NCBI GenBank assembly: GCA_024695285.1
Contig: JAILIM010000023.1
Coordinates: 1 to 64,000, forward strand
DNA length: 64,000 nt
Direction of reading: 5' to 3'
Origin: Bacteroidales bacterium
Lineage (GTDB): Bacteria; Bacteroidota; Bacteroidia; Bacteroidales; UBA932
The first letter of the stretch is position 1, and the number at the start of each line of letters is the position of its first letter. Position numbers and translations under genes: made by a program. This document shows, in pieces, positions 19,401 to 27,211 of the stretch. A model generated the notes under the pieces. That model did not search any database, was not told the origin of the DNA, and saw nothing but the letters and a program-made list of their open reading frames with translations.

Positions 19401-20301
19401 CGTGGAAGGGGCGTATGACGCGGGTGAGTGTCAGGGTGCTGTCCATCACGTGTATTCCCTCCCTGGCGGCAATCCAGAATTCCCCGGAGGAATGCTGTAT
19501 GGCATCCCTCATCCTGCTCATCATGGGCATTGGCTCAAGTTCCATGCTCTGAAGGTCCAGTGCGTAGGCGGATTCGTTCTCTATCGATGATATCAGGAGA
19601 TGGTGCCCGGCGGCCACGGCTCGATAGATAACGGTTCCGGGTATTGTTGTGCTGCCTTCCGGCGTCAGGCACTCCGGCTCTGACATGCCGTCCGCAGAAA
19701 CGTATAGCTTGCCGTCCCTGGTAATGGCGTAGAGTGCTCCTTCGGGATTGCAGCAGATGGTTTCGGCGACCACAGGGGTCGTTTCGACCACGCCGGATGC
19801 TGTGTTAAGCCGCACAAGGTTGCGCCCTTTGACGTTTACCCAGAGGAAGCTTGTTTTGCTGAAACACATCTGCCTGATAGGCGCCGTGCCAAGTTCGGGG
19901 CAGTCGAAGTGCCGCATTTCAAGATGGTCCCGGTCGATATGATACAAGCCTTCCGATGTGCCGGCCCAGATGGTTCCGGACAAGTCCTCGGCAAGGGTGA
20001 AAACCACAGGTACTGTGGCGCTGCTGACCCCGGCAAAGGCGACCTGGGCGATGTTGCAGCCGTCATACAGGTCAAGTCCGGCGTTGGTGCCGATCCATAG
20101 GAAATGCCGCGAATCCATCAGCACGTCGTTGATGCAGTTGTCCGACAGCCCGGCCTGCATGTCGAGACGGGTAATTAGCCAGTCCTCCGCCCCAGCCTGG
20201 CAATAGCCGGCCCGGGGTATCAGCGATAGAAAGATCAGTATGAAAACGGCTTTTTTCAGAGGCGGACTATTTATCGTAATAAGCCTTGAGGGCGGCGACA
20301 T
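16462..20301 (-). CDS. Hybrid two-component system regulator (HTCS)
   Basis: A 1279-residue one-protein two-component system. In order: signal peptide (to about 35), periplasmic Reg_prop beta-propeller repeats (about 40-620, e.g. FLWIGTNAGLDLYDG, GRIWIGSDTRGL), Y_Y_Y domain (650-738), membrane helix (740-764), histidine kinase with phosphoacceptor H794 in SSIAHEIRTPLSL, HATPase (890-1005, GTGLGLS), receiver with phosphoacceptor D1073 in LVVSDVIMPEMDG, and an AraC-type HTH (1165-1275). Such proteins sense a glycan fragment in the periplasm and switch on the neighbouring SusCD operon. The start overlaps the 3' end of the phosphodiesterase gene by 35 bp; I saw no better downstream start that keeps the signal peptide. 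Confidence 0.94.
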   Translation of the reverse strand: MSPPSRLITINSPPLKKAVFILIFLSLIPRAGYCQAGAEDWLITRLDMQAGLSDNCINDVLMDSRHFLWIGTNAGLDLYDGCNIAQVAFAGVSSATVPVVFTLAEDLSGTIWAGTSEGLYHIDRDHLEMRHFDCPELGTAPIRQMCFSKTSFLWVNVKGRNLVRLNTASGVVETTPVVAETICCNPEGALYAITRDGKLYVSADGMSEPECLTPEGSTTIPGTVIYRAVAAGHHLLISSIENESAYALDLQSMELEPMPMMSRMRDAIQHSSGEFWIAAREGIHVMDSTLTLTRVIRPFHDNSFRCLTEDGNGRVWAGTLFEGLAQITPDKVQFRHYSDAFAGGRFKARDFVETPDGRIWIGSDTRGLLCLDSRSGNDRSARQFLPGRNVTGLMAEGSRLWVGTIDEDIPVTLIDTETGRMTAYPEAGKSAYAFCRDVSGRLWIGGKDGFIAGLDSPDGKFTREIFMPASQVCSIICTTDGSVWVASIGGTIYKYSGNVLSTYTIPIANILTDITEDAGGRVFVTSEGNGLWEYDPGQNVFQPRNGTEMRLLKISREKDGRLLWVTGAHGILVLNPDDTKQLPVIPRDALDVDSFNYSSNCISSDGTLYAGTSDGFISFSAKALKEQSSSPHAPVISSLYTLSSSEDADDGHFMCPAYLNIGRTIRSFAVNVSTLDYERFPSRELYWKIDGFNEWTPVQGGTFTVYDVPAGKWDLKLKALSLSGEESPEASTGLRVQPPLLLSPVALLLYLLLFLSITVAIAIFSDRRAKVKAAREQERKLLDSKMDFLSSIAHEIRTPLSLVQIPLEALIRKFSSSPDGSVQENLDIMRRNSLKLNVLINELLDFRKLTDSTFQIHPEFLDIRSILKDAHRRFHPMFLQEGKTITLGLPEVPVYCETDVRSLGRIFDNLLSNALKYSDKHTSMTLTVNGGDASVCVVNDGPVLPEDVRELIFTPFYRYEDNVSTNVEGTGLGLSTSRQFATLLGGSLTMDDDLKVNRFIFTLPLSSEDTQSNALPTVDDKDMSVLVVEDDKDMAHVIGSILGDTYGIIYASNGKQALEKIEAGASPTLVVSDVIMPEMDGIAFTKALKGNLATSHIPLILLSAEVPDVFMQESLEGGADAYLEKPFSPKKLRSTVENLIENRRRIYEFYVSSLPSSGELPTGRVSAMEQKFLRSIQEYVSANLHRNITLDDIAEVVCMSPSSLYKKMKEYSGLSPMEYVMKVRLHRAVELLKDDSVSVQEVASAVGFNTHSFFSECFKREFGMTPRQWRLRNVAKPMK

Positions 20302-21949
20302 CGGCTTCGCTCAGCACATCGGAGGTCATAATGAACTCGTCCATACGTGCGGGGAGCTTATATTCCAGCTTGCCGGTGCCGTCCTGGCCGATGTTGAGGT
20401 CCATCGAGTCGAAAGGCGTATTGGCTAACGAACTTGGTATTGCGGCTTCTTCCCCCTCAAAGCTGAAGTCGTAATAAATGCGGACTTTGCGGTTCGGACG
20501 GTCCACCGTCAGGATCACGTGCATCCAACCGGTGTCGTAGTTAGTTGGCAAGAGCCGGACGTAGTCCATCCTGTTCTTGCCGCCGTCACCTGCGTTGAAC
20601 TTGATGTCCCGGGTGCCCCTGTATGACAGGATAAAGCCCTTGTAGACTCCTTCCTGCCAGTCCTTGTTGGAAATCAGAGACGGATCGGCCTTTTCCGGAG
20701 TCACCGGGGAAGCCTTAAGCCAGAATGCCACGGAGAAGGAACCGGTGCCGACCGTGACGTCTTTCAGCGTGACATAGCCGTTATTCAGGTCCACGCCTTT
20801 TCCAAAGAAGGCGTCGGCGTAGGTCAAGGTGCCGGAGGAAGTGGTCGTCACTTTGCTGAAGGCGTCACCGATACTGCCGTCGAAAGGCAGGTAAGCGACC
20901 ACGTTGTGTCCGGAGAGCAGGGATTGCAGATCGCTGAGGGCAGGAGTGGGCTTCGTCTGATGGTTGCGGTATTCCGCTCCCGGATCCTTATGCGCGTCGG
21001 CTTCCGTGACATCCTTGAATATGCCTGCAGGGACGCGGCCGGTCCAGGTGCTGGGGCATTCCAGGCCAAGGGCGTATGCGGCGACTGCAGCAACGTCGCG
21101 GGATTCGGCATCCACGATGGTGCCGCTTGCCACAGTCTTGCCTGAAGCCCCGAGGAATACATTTCTTTCCACATCGGTGTCCCCGCCGTGGCCCTTGTTG
21201 ATTCCTCCGTGGTCCGCGGTGACGATGAACAGGGTGTCGTCAAGAATACCTTTCGCTTTCAGCTTGTCATAAATGCTTCCTATGAGCGCATCAACCGTAC
21301 TGATCGTGGCCAGATAGATATCGGAGCCGAAACCGTACGTTTCGCCTATGTCGTCAGGAGACGAAAACTGGACGAACATCAGTGTGGGGGTGTTACCAGC
21401 CAGATATTCAAGGATTCTGCCGGTTACTTCGGCGTCATCGGCACCAGTCCCTTTTACAACATCCAGACCGTTCTCGACGATGCCGACATTGATAGGGTTC
21501 CACTCGACGAAGGAGGCCAGTGCTGCATCCGGCATGGCGTTCCTTACCACCTTGAAAATGGACGGATACGGGCTGTTCGCCGGATAAGGGGTATTCTTGA
21601 TGATGTCGTTGGTGAGTCCGTGATACTCTGGAAGGACTCCATGGAGGATGGAGCCCCAGCCCTGGGCACTCATGGAGGGCATCCCAACTCTGCACGAGTA
21701 CGTCGTGGCCCCTCCGGCGAAAATCTCGTCGCACCGGGGCGTATCGGTGTCCTTGAAGAACGCTCCGGCACCGTCGGCGCCTATGATGACGACATGCTTG
21801 TAGGCACCTTTAGACACCACTACCTCCGGAATTTCGGGCTCAGGCGTATCGGGCGTATTGTCGTCAATGACATCATCGGGGGTGCTTGGGGTGCATGAAG
21901 CGAGTATGCAAAGCAGAACTGTAGAAAAATATGTGGCAATCGTTTTCAT
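20267..21949 (-). CDS. Alkaline-phosphatase-superfamily phosphodiesterase lipoprotein with LamG-like domain
   Basis: A 560-residue lipoprotein (lipobox LASC). The start at 21949 gives MKTIATYF and a proper signal peptide; an in-frame ATG at 21976 adds nine residues. The catalytic part (about 45-330) has the metal-binding GADGAG and TADHGG motifs of the type I phosphodiesterase/nucleotide pyrophosphatase branch, and a likely nucleophile in the PSMSAQGWGS segment. About residues 355-555 form a concanavalin/LamG-like sandwich (GYVTLKDVTVGTGSFSVAFW), probably for substrate or surface binding. It is upstream of and overlaps the regulator gene. Enzymes of this fold hydrolyse phosphodiesters or phosphomonoesters; the natural substrate is unknown. 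Confidence 0.8.
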   Translation of the reverse strand: MKTIATYFSTVLLCILASCTPSTPDDVIDDNTPDTPEPEIPEVVVSKGAYKHVVIIGADGAGAFFKDTDTPRCDEIFAGGATTYSCRVGMPSMSAQGWGSILHGVLPEYHGLTNDIIKNTPYPANSPYPSIFKVVRNAMPDAALASFVEWNPINVGIVENGLDVVKGTGADDAEVTGRILEYLAGNTPTLMFVQFSSPDDIGETYGFGSDIYLATISTVDALIGSIYDKLKAKGILDDTLFIVTADHGGINKGHGGDTDVERNVFLGASGKTVASGTIVDAESRDVAAVAAYALGLECPSTWTGRVPAGIFKDVTEADAHKDPGAEYRNHQTKPTPALSDLQSLLSGHNVVAYLPFDGSIGDAFSKVTTTSSGTLTYADAFFGKGVDLNNGYVTLKDVTVGTGSFSVAFWLKASPVTPEKADPSLISNKDWQEGVYKGFILSYRGTRDIKFNAGDGGKNRMDYVRLLPTNYDTGWMHVILTVDRPNRKVRIYYDFSFEGEEAAIPSSLANTPFDSMDLNIGQDGTGKLEYKLPARMDEFIMTSDVLSEADVAALKAYYDK

Positions 21950-22040
21950 AACAGCGCGAAGATACTGTAGTATCATAGACCCGGTTATAACGGTTATTCC
22001 TTTTTTTGCAAGTATTCGGTAAAGGATTTTTCTTTTCTGG

Positions 22041-23162
22041 TTACAGGATTCTTTTCAGCCAGAGTTTTAATACCGGATCTCCTATTACATAACCATCTTT
22101 TGTCAATTCCACCAACTCTTTTTCAATCATACTGTTCTTGAGGCGGGTAATGTTTGAAGTAGAGCCGAGATTGTACCTGTCCATTATTGCTTTTTCGCCA
22201 AATCCATTGGTGATACCATCCATGATTGCCCTGAGGAAGTTCAGTTGATAGGTTGTCAGGGATTGGGTTTGCTCTATGAAAACGGAACTATTCTGTTTCA
22301 ACAAGTCCTCCACACCTCCGGTAAATGATTCTTCCGTCACTTCGTCGCCGGAAAGCAAGAAAACAGAATAAGACAATTGCTGGACATAAGATGACTGATA
22401 TTCAACCGTTTCACAGATTCTTCCGACAAACCTCTCATCTATGTGCTTGCCAAAGGCCTCGAAACGACCCTGAATATAGGGAATCCACGTCTCAAGCGGA
22501 ATGGGTTGTAAGTTCAATACGTCTCCAAACCTATAGAAGGGGTAACTCTTTTTTTGGAATAGCCGCATCATCATGTGCATTTTACTTCCGTACAGGCAAT
22601 ATGAAACGTTTTTTTGATGCTGCCAAACACCTCTCAGCCGTTTCTGGACTGACAAAGAGTCCGGGAATTCTCCGACCTGCTGGAACTCATCAATGCAAAT
22701 AACCAGTTTGCATTTCTTCCTTTCTGCTATCGTCTGGGGAAGGGAAAGAATTTCTTCCGGCGTATGGGTTTTAGACGTTATTCCCAGTGAAAGGGAATAC
22801 TCCGCACTGGGATCCGGTGAAAACGTTATCGTCGGGAGGAGTCTTTCGATAAACCCCTTGGCCAGGTCTTTCCACTCTTCAAATCTGGATGCGGTTTGCT
22901 TCAGAATTGCAGCCGAAAAAGTATTGTAAAAGTCATATTCGCTTCTGCATGCAAAAATATCCATCCTTACAATAATGGTGTCCTTCTCCCTGACCGATTG
23001 CGCAACTTTGTTGACAAGAGAGGTTTTACCCCACCTTCTGGGGGACATCAAAACAGTACTGACACCATATTTGAAATTCGCTTCCAGATGGTGCAGTTCT
23101 TTCTCTCTTCCAATGAAATACGGGGCGTCTGCGGGCACTCCAAATACGAACGGCTGTTCCAT
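22041..23162 (-). CDS. AAA-type ATP-binding protein (archaeal-ATPase/ORC-like family)
   Basis: A 373-residue ATPase of a family often found in many copies in Bacteroidales. The Walker A motif is SPRRWGKTSL (about residues 40-49), Walker B is LVICIDEFQQ (about 155-164), and a C-terminal winged-helix-like part covers about 290-373 (TYQLNFLRAIMDG, NITRLKNSMIEKELVEL). The start at 23162 (MEQPFVFG) is chosen because a TAnnTTTG promoter box lies 20 bp upstream, between it and the upstream in-frame ATG at 23240. It stands alone between two operons. Role unknown; relatives are described only as predicted ATPases. The upstream triple palindrome suggests tight control. Confidence 0.8.
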   Translation of the reverse strand: MEQPFVFGVPADAPYFIGREKELHHLEANFKYGVSTVLMSPRRWGKTSLVNKVAQSVREKDTIIVRMDIFACRSEYDFYNTFSAAILKQTASRFEEWKDLAKGFIERLLPTITFSPDPSAEYSLSLGITSKTHTPEEILSLPQTIAERKKCKLVICIDEFQQVGEFPDSLSVQKRLRGVWQHQKNVSYCLYGSKMHMMMRLFQKKSYPFYRFGDVLNLQPIPLETWIPYIQGRFEAFGKHIDERFVGRICETVEYQSSYVQQLSYSVFLLSGDEVTEESFTGGVEDLLKQNSSVFIEQTQSLTTYQLNFLRAIMDGITNGFGEKAIMDRYNLGSTSNITRLKNSMIEKELVELTKDGYVIGDPVLKLWLKRIL

Positions 23163-23181
23163 AATCCTACTGTGTTTTCCG

Positions 23182-23213
23182 CAAATGTAGTCATTATAAT
23201 TATAATACACAAA
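23182..23213 (-). promoter_or_regulatory. Bacteroidales-type promoter of the AAA ATPase gene
   Basis: On the minus strand a TTTG at 23210-23213 is followed, 20 bp later, by TACATTTG (plus-strand positions 23182-23189). This fits the Bacteroidales -33/-7 pattern TTTG-N19-21-TAnnTTTG exactly. The -7 box lies 20 bp before the chosen ATG. The -33 box is part of the first of three palindromes, so a protein bound there would block the promoter. Confidence 0.65.
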
Positions 23214-23249
23214 CCTGTGTAACACAAAATTGTGTAGCACAAGCTTGTG
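23208..23249. repeat. Three palindromic operator-like repeats, 15-bp period
   Basis: Three 12-bp palindromes CACAAACCTGTG (23208), CACAAAATTGTG (23223) and CACAAGCTTGTG (23238) follow each other with an exact 15-bp step. All share the arms CACAA/TTGTG (one mismatch in the first) while the centre varies, which suggests selection on the arms. The first overlaps the -33 box of the ATPase promoter. The layout is typical of cooperative repressor binding; the binder is not known and may be the ATPase itself. Confidence 0.7.
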
Positions 23250-23267
23250 TAATGAAAAATGTGCGTT

Positions 23268-23301
23268 AAAAAAGCGGTCCGGGCTGGGAGCTCGGACCGC
23301 T
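23268..23301 (-). terminator. Rho-independent terminator of the beta-helix lipoprotein gene
   Basis: The stem AGCGGTCCG / CGGACCGCT (23273-23281 with 23293-23301) has an 11-nt loop and, on the minus strand, is followed by six T. It lies 24 bp after the stop of the 869-residue lipoprotein. Confidence 0.85.
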
Positions 23302-23324
23302 GTATAAGGGTGTTGGATGTCGGA

Positions 23325-25934
23325 TTAGTTCTGGTAGCAGCCGGGCCAGGAGGTGGCGCCGCGGTTGTTGCCGTTGATGTCCTTGCCGAGGGCTCCGATG
23401 GAGTTCAGCCATGCGTAGAAGTCGGCGTCAGCATTCTGGATTTCGGTGTTGACATCTGCGGTCGCTGCGAAAGAATTCTTGTTCGTACCGGAGCTGAAAG
23501 CGCCGTTCCAGACATAAGTGTTGTCGTAATTTCCAAGATAGGCGGAATAGTAGTTGTACCCTGCTCCGGTATCGTTGGTCCAAACTGCCCTGCCGTCTCC
23601 TTCGGGGCTCATCTTGGTATAGTATGAATTAATCGAAGTATTCGATTGCCCGCACCAGATGCCGCATCCGTCGGAGTATTTCGAACAAATGATATCGTTT
23701 AGCAGGTAATAATTACCTGTTGTATCGAGCTTAAGTACACTCCAGTGATCATTGTGCACTGCCCCTCCCATCAGAGGAGTACGCTGGGCATCCCCGATGA
23801 TGGTGCTGTTGCTGAGGATGAAAGTATTTGAGATATTGCTGAGATGCAACCAGGTAGTTTGAGGCTCCGGGGGATTGCGCTGGCCGTAGTTGTCGTGGAA
23901 GGAGCAGTTGTTCATTCCGATGGTGCAGCTACTGTAAGCAACTATTACCATCCCGTACAAGCCGCCTTTGCGGTCATTGTCCAGACCCGATGAATTATGC
24001 AGGAACTCACAGGCGTTGAAGTAATACTTGGTTCCTCCCTGGCGGTTCTGGATTATGGCGGCAAGGGAATTGTTCGCTTCGGTATTACGGTAGGAGTAAT
24101 TGCCGTCGAAAGTGCAGCCATTGAATTGTGCTACACAGCTGGATGCGCCCAACCGGATAATTCCCGCCATCTTGGTATTACCGCCCAAACTGTTATAATT
24201 CTCCTTGAAAAGAACGTCCGTAAAACTGACTGTGCTTCCTCCCCAGTCGTAAATAACGGCGCCGGCAGAGTCGTCATCGGTGGTGCCTGTGGCGTAATTC
24301 CCTTCAAACTTACCTCCGGTAACACTGAGGTTTACGTTCTTGGAACTGACTGCAATCGTGCCGGCACCGGAAGTACAATGGTTGCCTACGAAATTACAGT
24401 CGGTAACTGTTACCGTGGTGGATCCACCGAAACGGAGCGCGGGCCCGCTGTAGTCTTCACCGTAGTTTCCCGTGAAATTTGTACGTGTGATTTCGATTGT
24501 ACTGGCCTCTTCGGAGCGGAAAGCGCCCTTGGTATTGTCCTTAATCTCGCTATCCTCGACGACGACGGTTGCAGATGCATTTTTTACGAATATGGCGCCT
24601 CCCTGGCCGGTATTGCCGGAGAAGGAACAATTCTTTACAGTAAGGGCGCAGTCGTTGAACAGGACGATTGACGCACCCTGGCCGCTCGTCTGATTGTTAC
24701 GGAAATAGCAATGATCGAGAGTTAATTCCTTGGCGCCGTTGTTGAGGCGGATGGCCGAAGAATTGGAGGCACCGTTTGTTCCTGTGAATTTGACGTTCTT
24801 TACCGTAATGTAGGAGTTATGCTTCGGGGCAAGTACGCCGGCTTTGACCTCGGAAGTGTTGGTGCGGCCAAGGAAAGTGGTCGTATCGGAGGCGGTCATC
24901 GTGCCTTCCAGTGTGAAAGCTACATTGCCGTGGTCAGGGTAATCCAACTCAAGATAGTCGTCGCCGAAGGAGAACTCGTCAGCCGAGAAATGTAATGTGG
25001 ATCCCTTGAGGAGGAAGTGGTTGTCCTGGTCGGTTACAAAGGTCTTGAATTCGGTGACGCCCATGGCATTGCTCCAACTCTGGCCAGCCTTGGTGCCGGC
25101 GCCGGAAGGGGTGACATAGTACTGGCCGGCCTTGGAATCAAGGTCTGTGAGCTTCACTATCTTGCCGCGCTCGGTGGTAAATGAGCCGTTGTAGAAGAAA
25201 GGAGTGAGCTGCTCTTCCCCTTTGAAGTAGCCGATACGGAAACCGTTGGAAAGGACGACGTCAGGCATAACGGGGATATAGTAGTCGCCAGGGCCGGAAA
25301 TTGTCACGCTGACAGTTCCGCCCGTATCAGTTGCTGTGCCAAATACAGGGTCTCCGCTTCCGTCTATACCTACAGGGAGATAGCCGGATATGGCTTGAGC
25401 CTCATCCGTATTACGTCCGCCCATAACCTGTATTTTGGTGATGTCGCTGGCGGTAACGCCGACCTTGAGCAGGCAGGCTACATTCTTGAAGGCCAGCGTT
25501 GTGCTCCATGTGTCGCCGGTCTTGACGGCCTTGGCCACGCAGATGTCGTTAGCGGCGAAGGTGCCGTCGGTGCGGGAGCCGTTGAAGTGGACGTTGACGT
25601 TGCCGCTATCGTAGCTGCCGCCTGCAGAGGCGGGATACACGGCATAAAGCTCGGTGATACCGTCGCCGATTTCAACGCTGAAGGTTGTGCTGGCACCGGC
25701 AGAAGATGCTGCAGCGGTGGTCGAGCCGCCGGCCCAGACGAATTTGACCTCGTCGCCGGCTGCCCAGGTGACTACCTCGTCATTGGAGTCGATGACGGTC
25801 TTGGTGGGGACGTTGGCTGTGAAAACAACCACATTGGAATCGGCCGGCACGGGCTGTTCCTGAGGGATTTCTTTTTCGCAAGCGGCTGAAAGAACCGCCA
25901 TTGCAGTCAATGCAAATAATATAGTTTTTCTCAT
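23325..25934 (-). CDS. Surface lipoprotein with fimbrillin-like N-domain and right-handed beta-helix
   Basis: An 869-residue lipoprotein (lipobox LSAAC, Cys about 19). Residues about 35-275 form a fimbrillin/Mfa-like domain (PTKTVID, VTWAAGDEVKFVW). Residues about 280-800 form a parallel beta-helix with many NCxFxGN-type turns (NCSFSGNTGQGGAIF, DCNFVGNHC, GCTFDGNYS). The C-terminal end DINGNNRGATSWPGCYQN is a common end of such Bacteroidales proteins. The fold occurs in polysaccharide lyases and adhesins; I see no clear catalytic residues and lean to adhesion or glycan binding. Two tiny paralogous peptide genes lie just upstream on the same strand and a strong terminator follows. Confidence 0.78.
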   Translation of the reverse strand: MRKTILFALTAMAVLSAACEKEIPQEQPVPADSNVVVFTANVPTKTVIDSNDEVVTWAAGDEVKFVWAGGSTTAAASSAGASTTFSVEIGDGITELYAVYPASAGGSYDSGNVNVHFNGSRTDGTFAANDICVAKAVKTGDTWSTTLAFKNVACLLKVGVTASDITKIQVMGGRNTDEAQAISGYLPVGIDGSGDPVFGTATDTGGTVSVTISGPGDYYIPVMPDVVLSNGFRIGYFKGEEQLTPFFYNGSFTTERGKIVKLTDLDSKAGQYYVTPSGAGTKAGQSWSNAMGVTEFKTFVTDQDNHFLLKGSTLHFSADEFSFGDDYLELDYPDHGNVAFTLEGTMTASDTTTFLGRTNTSEVKAGVLAPKHNSYITVKNVKFTGTNGASNSSAIRLNNGAKELTLDHCYFRNNQTSGQGASIVLFNDCALTVKNCSFSGNTGQGGAIFVKNASATVVVEDSEIKDNTKGAFRSEEASTIEITRTNFTGNYGEDYSGPALRFGGSTTVTVTDCNFVGNHCTSGAGTIAVSSKNVNLSVTGGKFEGNYATGTTDDDSAGAVIYDWGGSTVSFTDVLFKENYNSLGGNTKMAGIIRLGASSCVAQFNGCTFDGNYSYRNTEANNSLAAIIQNRQGGTKYYFNACEFLHNSSGLDNDRKGGLYGMVIVAYSSCTIGMNNCSFHDNYGQRNPPEPQTTWLHLSNISNTFILSNSTIIGDAQRTPLMGGAVHNDHWSVLKLDTTGNYYLLNDIICSKYSDGCGIWCGQSNTSINSYYTKMSPEGDGRAVWTNDTGAGYNYYSAYLGNYDNTYVWNGAFSSGTNKNSFAATADVNTEIQNADADFYAWLNSIGALGKDINGNNRGATSWPGCYQN

Positions 25935-25946
25935 GATAGGAATGTT

Positions 25947-26090
25947 TTATTCAAACAGGTCAATGGAGTAATAATCCTCGTGGGAGGCACTTGCTGATGC
26001 TGTCGAGGCCGCGAACAGGCGCTCTGTGCAGATGAAGATAATCTTCACCTCGGGTACTGTGTAGTTGCTTGGCAATTTGTGGTTATTCAT
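25947..26090 (-). CDS. 47-residue peptide, CTERLFAAS family (copy 1)
   Basis: The minus strand from 26090 encodes a 47-residue peptide starting MNNHKLPSNYTVPEV and containing FICTERLFAAS, with the acidic end HEDYYSIDLFE. It shares the block CTERLFAAS and the EDY..xDL.E tail with the next small ORF upstream, so both are real and paralogous. No signal peptide is seen. It stops 12 bp before the beta-helix lipoprotein and 14 bp separate the two peptide genes, so all three are likely one transcript. Confidence 0.7.
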   Translation of the reverse strand: MNNHKLPSNYTVPEVKIIFICTERLFAASTASASASHEDYYSIDLFE

Positions 26091-26104
26091 AAGTGATGCA
26101 AATT

Positions 26105-26257
26105 TTACTCACAGAGATCAAAGACTTCATAGTCCTCGAGTGTGGCGAAGCCCTCGACCACAGTCGTTTCCGATGCCGCGAACAAGCGCTCGGTGCAGGC
26201 GTTAATCACCTCCGAGGACGGCGCGAAATACTTTGAGCGTGATGAATCGTTGTACAT
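26105..26257 (-). CDS. 50-residue peptide, CTERLFAAS family (copy 2)
   Basis: The minus strand from 26257 encodes a 50-residue peptide starting MYNDSSRSKYFAPSSEV and containing INACTERLFAAS, with the end LEDYEVFDLCE. It is the paralogue of the peptide at 25947-26090. The central Cys-Thr-Glu-Arg-Leu-Phe-Ala-Ala-Ser block is identical in the two while flanks differ, which suggests a functional core. A leader/core (RiPP) reading is possible, but no modification or export gene is next to it. The 101 bp between it and the LytTR regulator probably hold its promoter, though I found no clean TAnnTTTG box. Confidence 0.7.
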   Translation of the reverse strand: MYNDSSRSKYFAPSSEVINACTERLFAASETTVVEGFATLEDYEVFDLCE

Positions 26258-26358
26258 TGTGCGTGTTCTTATTAATTGTGACACGCAAAGGACTATAATT
26301 CCTATTGATTATTATGCAACGATTCTTCCTTTGTTTGCGTCTATTTTTGAATACTGCT

Positions 26359-27069
26359 TTACTCCGCGCCGGCGGAAAGGACCTGCTGGACCGTTTCCTT
26401 GTATTTGCGGGAGACGGGGAGGTCGGTGCCGGAGATGCGGACGGTGTCGGGGGCGCTTAGGGTGGCGTGGGCCACGTTGACCAGATAGGACCGGTGGATG
26501 CGCAGGAAATCCTCACCCAGCAGGTTTTCCCACTGGCCGATACCGGTTTTGTTGCGGTAGGAGTCGCCGGACAGGGTGACGATGCGCACTTCCGTGTCGT
26601 TGGATTCCACGTAGGCGATGCCGTCAAGAGGGAGCGTGACGCTTTTGCGTTCAGAGAAGAACGTGACGGTGCGGGCCTTGGCCTTGAAGCGCTTTGAGAG
26701 CCAGCGGGTCCAGAAGTAGTCGCCGATTGACAGGGCGGTGAGTATGAGTCCCAGGAACGCCGGGTTGATGAGCATGGGGGAGATGTCCCGTTGAGGCCGC
26801 AGGAAGCCTTCGCTGCTGATGGTGCTCCACACGTACTGGTGCAGGATTAGAATCAGCAGGATCACGGCAACCAGCACCGCCAGCGACAGGTACACCTTGT
26901 CCATAGGCTTCCTGGCCCTGGGCATCCAGTATTCGAGCGCGAGCGCGCAGGGACAGAACACGAGGCCGAGCAGCACCGCCTGGCCGGGCTTGTAGTCCAG
27001 GCTGACCAGGATTGCGGCTGTCAACGTGATGGCTGCCAGCCAGTAGGCTATGCGCAAAACGGTTCTCAT
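26359..27069 (-). CDS. Membrane-bound LytTR-family transcriptional regulator
   Basis: A 236-residue protein with four predicted membrane helices (about 5-25, 30-50, 60-83, 100-122) and a C-terminal LytTR DNA-binding domain (about 135-230, with YVESNDTEVRIVTLSG and FLRIHRSYLVN). LytTR domains bind direct repeats upstream of target genes; with the helices this is the one-component membrane type common in Bacteroidota. The start at 27069 gives MRTVLRIAYW and fits the promoter at 27077-27107; an in-frame ATG at 27114 lies upstream of that promoter. It is upstream, on the same strand, of the peptide/beta-helix genes, which may be its targets. Confidence 0.85.
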   Translation of the reverse strand: MRTVLRIAYWLAAITLTAAILVSLDYKPGQAVLLGLVFCPCALALEYWMPRARKPMDKVYLSLAVLVAVILLILILHQYVWSTISSEGFLRPQRDISPMLINPAFLGLILTALSIGDYFWTRWLSKRFKAKARTVTFFSERKSVTLPLDGIAYVESNDTEVRIVTLSGDSYRNKTGIGQWENLLGEDFLRIHRSYLVNVAHATLSAPDTVRISGTDLPVSRKYKETVQQVLSAGAE

Positions 27070-27076
27070 GCCACTA

Positions 27077-27107
27077 CAAAAATAGGTAAAAACCTGCGCG
27101 TCTGCAA
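27077..27107 (-). promoter_or_regulatory. Promoter of the LytTR gene
   Basis: Minus strand: TTG (27105-27107), 20-bp spacer, then TATTTTTG (27077-27084), matching the Bacteroidales consensus. The -7 box is only 7 bp from the ATG at 27069, so the leader would be nearly absent. Confidence 0.5.
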
Positions 27108-27211
27108 GCGCCATGGCCTTATGAGGGGATTTGACAGGCCTGCAGGGGGATTCTACTTTGGAAATCTCCTGTAAAGCCCCGTACTTTGCATCAAATCAAA
27201 ATCAAACAGCC

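Noticed and set aside
21961..21974. Palindrome GATACTGTAGTATC upstream of the phosphodiesterase/HTCS genes as an operator
   Set aside because: A single short palindrome without a recognisable promoter beside it; could be chance.
25947..26257. A RiPP biosynthesis cluster around the two Cys-containing peptides
   Set aside because: No radical SAM, cyclodehydratase, lanthionine synthase or peptidase-containing transporter lies nearby, so only small conserved peptides are claimed.
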